Source of the DNA: Saprospiraceae bacterium | GTDB lineage: Bacteria > Bacteroidota > Bacteroidia > Chitinophagales > Saprospiraceae | Direction of reading: 5' to 3' | NCBI GenBank assembly: GCA_021739645.1 | Contig: JAIPBL010000047.1 | Coordinates: forward strand, 1 to 47,995 | DNA: 47,995 nt | In this document: in pieces, positions 38,276 through 45,164 of the stretch | How positions within the stretch are numbered: position 1 is the first letter of the stretch | Layout of the letters: every line of letters begins with the position of its first letter | Notes under the pieces: model-generated | What the model was told of the DNA's origin: nothing | What the model saw: the letters and a program-made list of their open reading frames with translations, nothing else | Database searches by the model: none | Program-made: the position numbers and the translations under genes

Positions 38276-40430
38276 ATCCCTTCACCTTCACCTTCCCCGC
38301 CAAGTCCAACATAAACGCATACTCCAGCGCCACCTCCCGGAACGCCCGGAAGCGGCCAGACTGCCCGCCATGCCCGGCGTCCATGTTGGTGTGCAACAGC
38401 AACGGGTTCTTGTCCGTCTTCATGGTGCGCAGCTTGGCGACCCATTTGGCAGGCTCGAAATACTGCACCTGCGAGTCATGGAGGCCAGTGGTCACGAGCA
38501 TGGCGGGATAGTCCTTCTTTTCCACCTGGTCGTAGGGCGAGTAACTGAGCATATAATCGTAGTATTCCTTTTTGTGCGGGTCGCCCCATTCATCCCATTC
38601 GAAAGTAGTGAGTGGGATGCTCTCGTCGAGCATGGTCGTCACCACATCCACAAACGGGACGGAGGCCACCACGCCTTTGAAGAGGTCGGGGCGCATATTC
38701 ACCACGGCGCCCATCAACAGGCCGCCAGCGCTACCGCCCATGGCGAAGAGGTGGTCCTTGCCCGTGTATTTTTGGGCCACGAGGAAGTCGCCGCAGTCCA
38801 CGAAATCGTTGAAGGTGTTCTTCTTTTTCAGCAACTTGCCGTCGTCGTACCATTGGCGGCCCATCTCCTGTCCGCCCCGGATGTGGGCGATTGCGTAAGC
38901 AAAACCACGGTCGAGCAAACTGAGGCGACTGGCGCTGAAATAGGGATCCATGCTGGAACCGTAGCTGCCGTAGGCGTAAAGTAGCAGTGGTTGTGTGCCG
39001 TCTTTTTTGAAGCCTTTTTTGTAAACAATCGAGATGGGTACCTTCACGCCGTCCCGAGCGGTGGCGTAGACGCGCTCACTAACGTAGTTGCTGCGGTCGA
39101 AGCCGCCGAGCACCTCCTGCACCTTCATCGTCTTTTTATCCTTCGAAACGAGGTTGACGTCGAAGACCGTGTTCGGCGTGGTCATGGACGTGTAATTGAG
39201 GCGCACCAATTTGCTGTCGAACTCAGGATTGTTGCCAGCCCAGGCCACGTAGCTGTCTTCGCCAAAATCTACTTTGTAGTCCTGCTGGCCGTCCCAGCTT
39301 TTCACCCGGATGTTGACGATGCCATTGATGCGCTCCTCCAGCACGAGGTGCGTTTTGAAAAGCGTGAAACTTTCAAGGAAAACATCGGGGCGGTGGGTGA
39401 TGACCTCCTGCCAATCGGCCTTTCCGGTCTTGCCTTCGGCGGCGGACATCAGCTTAAAATTGGTAGCGCCCATGTTCGTGCGGATGTACCATTTGTCACC
39501 GTGGTCCACCGAGTATTCGAGGTTGCGCTCCCGTGGCTGGAACACCGTCCACTGGCCGTCCGGCGTATTGGCGTCGAGGTAGCGGTACTCGTTGGAGACG
39601 GTCTGCGTGGCGCTGATGAGCAGGTACTTTTTTGACTTGGATTTGTCGATGCCGAGGTCGAACGTGGCGTCCTTTTCATGGTAAACGACGGGGTCTTTGG
39701 CCGGGTCGGTGCCCAGGCGGTGCTTGCGGATTTCGACGACCCGCAGCGTTTCGTCCTTCACGCCGTAAAAAACCGTCTTGTTGTCGTTGGCCCAGACGAA
39801 GCTGCCGTCGGTGTTCGGGATGATGTCTGCCAGCATTTCGCCCGTCTCCAGGTTCTTGAAAACGATGGTGTAGATGCGGCGGCTGAGAGTGTCCACGCCA
39901 TAAGCCAAGATTTTGTTGTCGGTACTGACATCCAGACCAACAGCGCTAAAATAGTCGTAGGGTTTGGCCGCTTCATTCACATCCAGCATGATTTCCTCCG
40001 GTGCTTCGAGCTTTTTTGCCTTGCGGCAATGGATGGGGTACTCGCCGCCCTCCACGTAGCGGTAATAGTACCAGTAGCCGTTGTCGAGCTGCGGTACGCT
40101 CTCGTCCTTCTCCTTGATGCGGCCTTTTATCTCCTGAAATAGCTCCTCCTGCACGTCTTTGAGGTCAGCCATCAAGGCATCCTTGTAAGCGTTTTCGGCG
40201 TTGAGGTAGGCGATGACTTCGGGGTTCTCCCGGTCGTTCAGCCAGTACCACGGGTCGTTGCGGACGTGGCCGTGTTCGGTGAGGTCTTTGGGTTTTGCTT
40301 CCGCCAAAGGCGGCTGGGCGGTCATTTTTTCGTACATGGATGTTTGATTGTCAGCGGTTTGCGCTGGTTCGTTTTTGCAAGCGGCAAAGATGAACATTGC
40401 GCAGCAAAGGAAGGTGGTGACTTGTTTCAT
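38274..40430 (-). CDS. ptrB: Oligopeptidase B / prolyl oligopeptidase (S9A), lipoprotein
   Basis: 718-residue serine peptidase cleaving short peptides, with family preference after basic residues. N-terminal propeller motifs include HGHVRNDPWYWLNDRENPEV and EKDESVPQLDNGYWYYYRYV. The hydrolase domain has LLLYAYGSYGSSMDPYFS, AHIRGGQEMGRQWYDDGK, the catalytic serine in GGSAGG (S567), the aspartate in GLHDSQVQY (D652) and the histidine in DAGHGG (H687). Unusually for a classically cytosolic enzyme it begins with a lipoprotein signal, FIFAAC (Cys18), so it should be anchored in the envelope; this is common in Bacteroidota. It is monocistronic, convergent with the unknown secreted gene and separated from it by a strong terminator. 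Confidence 0.95.
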   Translation of the reverse strand: MKQVTTFLCCAMFIFAACKNEPAQTADNQTSMYEKMTAQPPLAEAKPKDLTEHGHVRNDPWYWLNDRENPEVIAYLNAENAYKDALMADLKDVQEELFQEIKGRIKEKDESVPQLDNGYWYYYRYVEGGEYPIHCRKAKKLEAPEEIMLDVNEAAKPYDYFSAVGLDVSTDNKILAYGVDTLSRRIYTIVFKNLETGEMLADIIPNTDGSFVWANDNKTVFYGVKDETLRVVEIRKHRLGTDPAKDPVVYHEKDATFDLGIDKSKSKKYLLISATQTVSNEYRYLDANTPDGQWTVFQPRERNLEYSVDHGDKWYIRTNMGATNFKLMSAAEGKTGKADWQEVITHRPDVFLESFTLFKTHLVLEERINGIVNIRVKSWDGQQDYKVDFGEDSYVAWAGNNPEFDSKLVRLNYTSMTTPNTVFDVNLVSKDKKTMKVQEVLGGFDRSNYVSERVYATARDGVKVPISIVYKKGFKKDGTQPLLLYAYGSYGSSMDPYFSASRLSLLDRGFAYAIAHIRGGQEMGRQWYDDGKLLKKKNTFNDFVDCGDFLVAQKYTGKDHLFAMGGSAGGLLMGAVVNMRPDLFKGVVASVPFVDVVTTMLDESIPLTTFEWDEWGDPHKKEYYDYMLSYSPYDQVEKKDYPAMLVTTGLHDSQVQYFEPAKWVAKLRTMKTDKNPLLLHTNMDAGHGGQSGRFRAFREVALEYAFMLDLAGKVKVKG

Positions 40431-40543
40431 GATAGGTTGGATTGATTTTGGTGCGAGGATAGGGAATTTTTGGGAGATGGTAAAATTTGCATCGAGTTGG
40501 TCATCCCGGTTTTTTACCTTCGCTTACTACAAAAAAATCACGC

Positions 40544-41085
40544 ATGAAAAATTTACTTTTCTCCTCATTTTCATTTTCAATTTTATTCACAATGGTTGGC
40601 TGCCAAAAAGACCCACCTGAAGCGATATTGCCAGAAGAGGTTGAACTTGGGGCATCTATTGTCTATTTAAATAGTGAAGAAGCCCCCGCCTATTTACCCG
40701 TCATATTGTACGACTCCATTAATCAGGTCATGACTTATGGATTTGTTGAATCGGTAAATCAAGGGCAACTGGTTAATTCATTGGGGTTTGGCCGCTTACC
40801 CTACAGTACTGGAGAATTTTCTCTTACAACCGAGAATATTCTGTATACAAAGGCAAGAACCTCCTTTAATCAAACAGTCAGCGAAGACCTTGACGGCTAT
40901 GATTACAAGCTGATAGATGAGGGTGAGGGCTTTTCAATGTGGAGTATTTGGACACCATCAAAATGGAAGTAAGGGGTCGGTTCAAGGCGAAGTTCAAAAG
41001 AACAGCCAAGAACGGATATGACGGTGATTTACCCAAATACGTGACCTTTCAGGGGGTGTTTTATGAGAATTATACTTTTAAATAA
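40544..41085 (+). pseudogene. Frameshifted lipoprotein, paralogue of the next gene
   Basis: A lipoprotein signal (MKNLLFSSFSFSILFTMVGC, Cys20) is followed by QKDPPEAILPEEVELG, closely matching the gene at 41182. In frame, translation stops at 40972 after the unrelated tail SMWSIWTPSKWK. Reading one base back at the T-run 40931-40934 restores the homologous ending LFNVEYLDTIKMEVRGRF...DGDLPKYVTFQGVFYENY and stops at 41085. The paralogue has one more base at the equivalent point. Thus the gene lost one T, by mutation or sequencing error; no canonical slippery heptamer supports programmed frameshifting. The function of the family is unknown. A hairpin terminator follows. Confidence 0.85.
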
Positions 41086-41106
41086 CACTACTTCCAATTG
41101 ATGGTA

Positions 41107-41143
41107 GGGGCATTTCTTTAAAAGTGAAGGAATGCCCCTTTTT
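41107..41143 (+). terminator. Terminator after the frameshifted lipoprotein
   Basis: Stem ggggcatt/aatgcccc extended by tctt/aagg with one wobble (41107-41118 and 41127-41138), followed by five T. Confidence 0.82.
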
Positions 41144-41181
41144 ATTTTTTAGCCTCAAACAAAAATAAAATTTGTCAAGTT

Positions 41182-41724
41182 ATGAAAAAATTAATGTTTT
41201 CCTTTTCGATTGCCTTGGCAATCGTGGTCATCACAAGCTGCCAAAAAGACCCAAAAGAAGCCATACTTCCAGAAGAAGTCGAGTTTGGCGAATCCGTTAT
41301 TTACCTTAATGGTGAATTGGCTGATTATTTACCAGTATTCAACCATGACACCATTAATTATTTGCTCAATTTTCCACTTGTGGAGACTAAAAATCAGGGG
41401 CAACTTGTCAATTCTCTTTCCTTTGATTGGCTGCCACTACGAGAAGGAGAATACAAGCTGATAACCAAGCGTGAACCACGGGTCAATGCTTTAACTGACT
41501 TTAGCCAAACTGTCGCCGAAGACTTATCTGGCTATGAGTACGAGCTGATGGATGCCGATGAAGGGTTCTTTAATATCGAGTATTTGGATTCCATCAATAT
41601 GGAAGTCAAAGGGCGATTTAAGGCAAAATTCTGTAGGACGAAAAAGAATGGAACGAAGGATGGTGACCTTCCAAAAAACATCGTGTTCCAAGGTGTTTTT
41701 TATGAGAAATATACCTATAGGTAA
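41182..41724 (+). CDS. Small lipoprotein, intact paralogue, function unknown
   Basis: 180 residues with lipobox VITSC (Cys20) and the mature start QKDPKEAILPEEVEFG. Conserved with the frameshifted neighbour are NQGQLVNSL, FSQTVAEDLSGYEYELMD, a MEVKGRFKAKF strand and a C-terminal FQGVFYEKYTY. The content (alternating beta strands, acidic N-terminus) suggests a compact beta lipoprotein on the periplasmic or outer-membrane side. It arose by tandem duplication, since both copies carry their own promoter-distal hairpin. I do not recognise a named family. Confidence 0.82.
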   Translation: MKKLMFSFSIALAIVVITSCQKDPKEAILPEEVEFGESVIYLNGELADYLPVFNHDTINYLLNFPLVETKNQGQLVNSLSFDWLPLREGEYKLITKREPRVNALTDFSQTVAEDLSGYEYELMDADEGFFNIEYLDSINMEVKGRFKAKFCRTKKNGTKDGDLPKNIVFQGVFYEKYTYR

Positions 41725-41740
41725 ATTCATTTTATTGATA

Positions 41741-41776
41741 GAAAGGGCATTTCATTCGCATGTGAGATGCCCTTTC
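41741..41776. terminator. Hairpin between convergent lipoprotein and response-regulator genes
   Basis: Ten-bp perfect stem gaaagggcat/atgccctttc (41741-41750 and 41767-41776). There is no long T-run, but it sits precisely between the convergent stop codons at 41724 and 41782. Confidence 0.7.
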
Positions 41777-41781
41777 ATTTC

Positions 41782-42465
41782 TCAGCACACCAACCGATAC
41801 CCCACCCCCTTCAGCGTCAGCAACTGCACCGACGCATCTTCCCGCAAGTATTCCCGCAACTTGGAGACGTACACATCGAGGTTCCTGGAATTGAAGAAAC
41901 TGTCGTTCCCCCACAGCTTGTCGAGGATGTCCTTTCTGGCCACGTTGGCGTTGGGCGGTGAGGCGAGCAGGGCGAGCAGTTCCGTTTCCCGGTGGGAAAG
42001 CAGGCGGGCCGGGGTGTCGCCGAGGCGGAGTTCCTGACGGTTGGGAAAGAAGCGGAAACTGCCAATTGCTATGCCGTCCTGACCATTGTTCGCCTGGGTA
42101 TTGCTGCGCAATGCCAGCAGGTTTTGCAGCCGCACAATCAACTCTTCCATGCTGAACGGCTTGCGCACATAGTCGTTGCCGCCGGAGCGGAACCCTTGCA
42201 GCACGTCCTCGGTCTGAACTTTGGCGGTCAGGAAAAGGATGGGCACAGTCGGGTGCTTCTGCCGGATTTCCTCGCCCAGCGAAAAGCCGTCCCGGTTCGG
42301 GAGCATCACGTCCAGCACACAGGCATCCGGCTGGAACTGCTCGAAGGCGGGCATCACTTTCCCCCCGTCGGCTACCAGCCGCACCTCGAACTGGCGGGAT
42401 TCGAGGGATTCCTTGACGATTTTGCCGAGGAACGGCTCGTCTTCGACGTAGAGGATTTTTGGCAT
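41782..42465 (-). CDS. OmpR/PhoB-family response regulator
   Basis: 227 residues: receiver domain 1-115 with acidic pocket E8-D9-E10, phospho-acceptor D52 (in CVLDVMLPNRDG), the switch T80 region and K102, then a winged-helix DNA-binding domain. The latter has the recognition region ARKDILDKLWGNDSFFNSRNLDVYVSKLR and ends in LLTLKGVGYRLVC, typical of OmpR/PhoB. It is the partner of the histidine kinase encoded upstream on the same strand. The 156-bp gap between them holds inverted heptamer repeats. Probable targets are its own promoter and the divergent GLPGLI gene through TTAACC direct repeats (44112-44148); that is inference. Confidence 0.95.
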   Translation of the reverse strand: MPKILYVEDEPFLGKIVKESLESRQFEVRLVADGGKVMPAFEQFQPDACVLDVMLPNRDGFSLGEEIRQKHPTVPILFLTAKVQTEDVLQGFRSGGNDYVRKPFSMEELIVRLQNLLALRSNTQANNGQDGIAIGSFRFFPNRQELRLGDTPARLLSHRETELLALLASPPNANVARKDILDKLWGNDSFFNSRNLDVYVSKLREYLREDASVQLLTLKGVGYRLVC

Positions 42466-42480
42466 TTTCTTGTGTGGTTT

Positions 42481-42617
42481 TGATTGTTGATTGACGATTA
42501 CATGATTGTTGATTGTTGATGTAATGTGTGAAATATCGATTGACCATCATAAATGTAAAAATCAAACATCTCAAATCCCATCAACAATCAACAATCATGT
42601 AATCAACAATCGTCAAT
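42481..42617. repeat. Heptamer-built inverted repeat between kinase and regulator genes
   Basis: Words gattgtt/gattgac/gattaca (42482-42517) face their complements. 42496-42521 and 42579-42604 form a perfect 26-bp inverted repeat with a 57-bp spacer. It lies inside the presumed kinase-regulator operon and may alter relative expression. Confidence 0.9.
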
Positions 42618-42621
42618 AAAA

Positions 42622-44070
42622 TCATCGAATTTCTGGCAAAACGATACTGAACACTGACCCGCCCCCGTCACTTTCTTCCACGGTCACCCGTCCGCCGTGC
42701 TGCCGAACCACACTCGCCACGTAGCTCAAGCCCAGCCCATGCCCCTTTGCATTGTGGACGTTTCCAGTCGGTACCCGGTAGAACTTTTCGAAGATACGCT
42801 CCCGATGTTCCGGCGAAATGCCGATGCCCTTGTCCGCCACTTCGAGGTGGATTTCATTCGCTTCGCAAAAAAGCCGGACAGCGATTTCAGGCTCATCAGG
42901 GCTGTATTTTAGGGCATTGTCAAGGAGGTTGTAAACAACGCTGGTGAGGTGGAGGCGGTCGCCTTTCAGCATGAAATTTTCACCCGATGCCTCGAAACTC
43001 ACTTTAGCGTTTTGGTTCTCGAACTGCAATTTCATGGAAGCCAGCACCTCGTTTACAATCGCCTGAAAGTCAACCGCTTCGAGGTGCAAAACGGGCGCTG
43101 TTTTCTCAAAAAGCGACATGCGCAGCACCTTGTCCACGAGCAGGCTGAGGCGGTTCAGCTCGCTTTTGGAGATGTCCAGATATTCCTCGGTGCGGGCGGG
43201 GTCTTTCATCGCATCGAAATTGCGGAGCGCCTCGATGGCCACCCCGACGGTGGCAATGGGCGTTTTCAGCTCGTGCGTCACGTTTTGGATGAAGTCGTTT
43301 TTCAGTTCCGTGAGGCGACGCTGGGCTTGCAGGTTTTTGAAAACCAGCAAAAAAGCACCGACCACGCAGCCGAACAACAGCAGTGAAAACAACCCTTCTG
43401 GCAATATTTTCTGAAAAATATAGCCCCGGTAATCCGACAGCTCGGCGGCATAGCTTTCGCCACTTGCGAGGTCGGTGTAGCTACCGGAGCGTACCCAGTT
43501 TGCACCAGCGGTGGAATCGTTTTTTGTGCTAACTATTTTAAAACCAATGGGCAATTTCGAGTTGCGCATGGAGGCGGTGAAGTTGGAGTCGAGCATGGCC
43601 AGCATCGCTGGATGGTTGGAGGCGAAACTGACGGAATCAGTCTCTCCGTCCTCCGAGGTCATGGCCACAATCATGGAAAGTGAGCCAGCAATCTCCGTCT
43701 CGCCGCTGCCGACAGGCGCCGAGGAAATTCTGATTTTGAAGTTGGTATCCCGTTTTTCCAAATTGACTTTTTCATCGCTGACGAAGGTCATGATTCTGAG
43801 GGAATCGCCGCCCTGCGGCTTGGGCAGCCTGAAGGTAAACTCTTCCTGAACGGAATCCCCCACCCCGTGAATTTCGTGCGTCAGCAGCCTGTCCATCATC
43901 TGCCCCTCAATGCCCCGGATGCTGTTGACGAAGAGGAAGCCAGTCTCTTTTTTCATCGCCAGTACCTCATCGTTCCATGTTTTTTTCAAAAAAAGCACAA
44001 GAAACCCTGCCAACAACATAAGGCTGGCGGACATCAAAATGACGGAAAATCTGTGGCGGTCAAGCTTCAT
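42622..44070 (-). CDS. Sensor histidine kinase of the OmpR-type two-component pair
   Basis: 482 residues. TM1 (FSVILMSASLMLLAGFLVLFL, 8-28) and TM2 (GLFSLLLFGCVVGAFLLVF, ~226-244) bracket a ~190-residue periplasmic sensor domain with no recognised motif. HisKA carries H266 in NVTHELKTPIATVG. The ATPase domain has the N box VYNLLDNALKYS, F-type and G boxes ADKGIGI and GHGLGLSYV. It is the start of an operon with the response regulator, divergent from the GLPGLI/receptor operon, which makes envelope stress or a substrate of that receptor a plausible signal. Confidence 0.95.
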   Translation of the reverse strand: MKLDRHRFSVILMSASLMLLAGFLVLFLKKTWNDEVLAMKKETGFLFVNSIRGIEGQMMDRLLTHEIHGVGDSVQEEFTFRLPKPQGGDSLRIMTFVSDEKVNLEKRDTNFKIRISSAPVGSGETEIAGSLSMIVAMTSEDGETDSVSFASNHPAMLAMLDSNFTASMRNSKLPIGFKIVSTKNDSTAGANWVRSGSYTDLASGESYAAELSDYRGYIFQKILPEGLFSLLLFGCVVGAFLLVFKNLQAQRRLTELKNDFIQNVTHELKTPIATVGVAIEALRNFDAMKDPARTEEYLDISKSELNRLSLLVDKVLRMSLFEKTAPVLHLEAVDFQAIVNEVLASMKLQFENQNAKVSFEASGENFMLKGDRLHLTSVVYNLLDNALKYSPDEPEIAVRLFCEANEIHLEVADKGIGISPEHRERIFEKFYRVPTGNVHNAKGHGLGLSYVASVVRQHGGRVTVEESDGGGSVFSIVLPEIR

Positions 44071-44074
44071 GCGA

Positions 44075-44082
44075 CAAAGTTA
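44075..44082 (-). promoter_or_regulatory. TAACTTTG near the kinase start
   Basis: A -7 match only 5 bp from the kinase ATG at 44070. If used it would give a leaderless or nearly leaderless message. No -33 box was seen. Confidence 0.28.
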
Positions 44083-44111
44083 AGGTGTCGGGTAACGGGC
44101 TGCACGATTCA

Positions 44112-44148
44112 TTAACCTTAATTAACCTTAAACCAAGGTTGATTAACC
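44112..44148. promoter_or_regulatory. Phased TTAACC direct repeats, candidate response-regulator operator
   Basis: Three exact TTAACC copies start at 44112, 44122 and 44143, spaced 10 and 21 bp, so on the same DNA face. OmpR/PhoB-family regulators bind head-to-tail repeats with about 10-11-bp spacing. The site lies between divergent two-component and GLPGLI genes, and the proximal copy would sit near -40 of the plus-strand promoter at 44170. Confidence 0.55.
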
Positions 44149-44169
44149 TGCTTTCGCAAATGTCCGCCT

Positions 44170-44177
44170 TAATTTTG
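44170..44177 (+). promoter_or_regulatory. Candidate -7 element for the GLPGLI/receptor operon
   Basis: TAATTTTG matches TAnnTTTG; predicted start near 44184 gives a ~78-nt leader to ATG 44262. A good -33 box is missing, as expected for an activator-dependent promoter. Confidence 0.48.
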
Positions 44178-44261
44178 CCTCATCAACACGACTGGCTTAG
44201 TCCGAGGCTGATTATCAGACTTTTACCAACCAGTCAACTTTTATCCACTAAATTTTTCAAC

Positions 44262-45032
44262 ATGAAACTCATCAATTTTCTATTCGCTTTCATCCTGCCG
44301 CTCCTCGCTTACTCGCAAAACACGGAAGGCGAAATCACTTACGTTGAGACCGTGAAACTGCAACTTGAATTTGGTGACGGGCCTGAGGCGGAAGAGATGA
44401 AAAAAATGATTCCTCCATCGCAGTCATTCCCGAAAACACTTTACTTCAACGCCAACGCCTCGCTCTATCAAGACAAGGCTGGCACCGAGGAAGAAGGCCA
44501 GTTGGACCTCAGCGGTCAAAGTGGCGGTGGTGATTTTCAAATCAAAATCCAGCGCCCAGACAACAAGCTTTACCGCAACATTGCCGAAGGCACCACCCTC
44601 GAAAGCCGGGAGTTCTTCGGGCGCTATTTCCTCATCACCGACAAGGCAAAGGCACCTGCCTGGAAAATCACCGGGGAGCAAAAGAAAATGATGGGATTCG
44701 TTTGCCAAAAAGCCACCGTGCAGCTCGACAGCGCTACCGCCGTGGAGGCTTGGTTCACCCCACAAATCCCCGTCAGCACTGGCCCCAGCGTGAACGCTGG
44801 CCTACCCGGCCTCATTCTCGAACTGAACATGAACGGTGACCAGCGCACCATCGTGGCCACCCAAGTGGAGTTCAAGTCATTGCCGAAAGATGCCCTCGTG
44901 AAGCCCTCGAAAGGCAAGGAAATGACCAATGAGGAGTTCAAGGTTTTGGAGGCCGAGAAGATGAAGGAGATGGGCATGGAAATGGGCAGCGGCGGTGCGC
45001 CAGGTACGATGAAGATGATCATTCGCAATTGA
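44262..45032 (+). CDS. GLPGLI family protein
   Basis: 256 residues from ATG 44262, the start that gives the signal peptide LINFLFAFILPLLAYSQ (the frame is open 59 codons upstream through the regulatory region). The family-defining motif appears as NAGLPGLILELNMNG. Other typical features are the N-terminal EGEITYVETVKLQ and the pair MGFVCQKATVQLDSATAVEAWFTPQIPVSTGPS. GLPGLI proteins are periplasmic or secreted, specific to Bacteroidota, and nearly always encoded beside a TonB-type barrel receptor, as here. The function is not known. The C-terminal tail is Met/Glu/Lys-rich (EAEKMKEMGMEMGSGG), which may bind metal. Confidence 0.94.
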   Translation: MKLINFLFAFILPLLAYSQNTEGEITYVETVKLQLEFGDGPEAEEMKKMIPPSQSFPKTLYFNANASLYQDKAGTEEEGQLDLSGQSGGGDFQIKIQRPDNKLYRNIAEGTTLESREFFGRYFLITDKAKAPAWKITGEQKKMMGFVCQKATVQLDSATAVEAWFTPQIPVSTGPSVNAGLPGLILELNMNGDQRTIVATQVEFKSLPKDALVKPSKGKEMTNEEFKVLEAEKMKEMGMEMGSGGAPGTMKMIIRN

Positions 45033-45038
45033 TTTTCC

Positions 45039-45134
45039 CGCGAGGAGGATTGGACACAGATTGGACTGATTAAACAGATTTGAACTGATTTAATCCGTGT
45101 AAATCAGTCCAATCTGCGTGCTATCCTCCTCGCG
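45039..45134. terminator. Long imperfect hairpin between GLPGLI and receptor genes
   Basis: Outer perfect 12-bp arms cgcgaggaggat/atcctcctcgcg (45039-45050 and 45123-45134) and inner perfect 15-bp arms (45057-45071 and 45102-45116). There is no T-run, so it may attenuate rather than fully end transcription from the GLPGLI gene into the receptor. Confidence 0.75.
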
Positions 45135-45164
45135 TGTTCTCCATATTTTACCAGCATTTCAGCT

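Noticed and set aside
40920-40940. Programmed -1 frameshift in the first lipoprotein
   Set aside because: The T-run is too short and does not form an X XXY YYZ slippery site, and no downstream structure is evident; a plain one-base deletion explains the data better.
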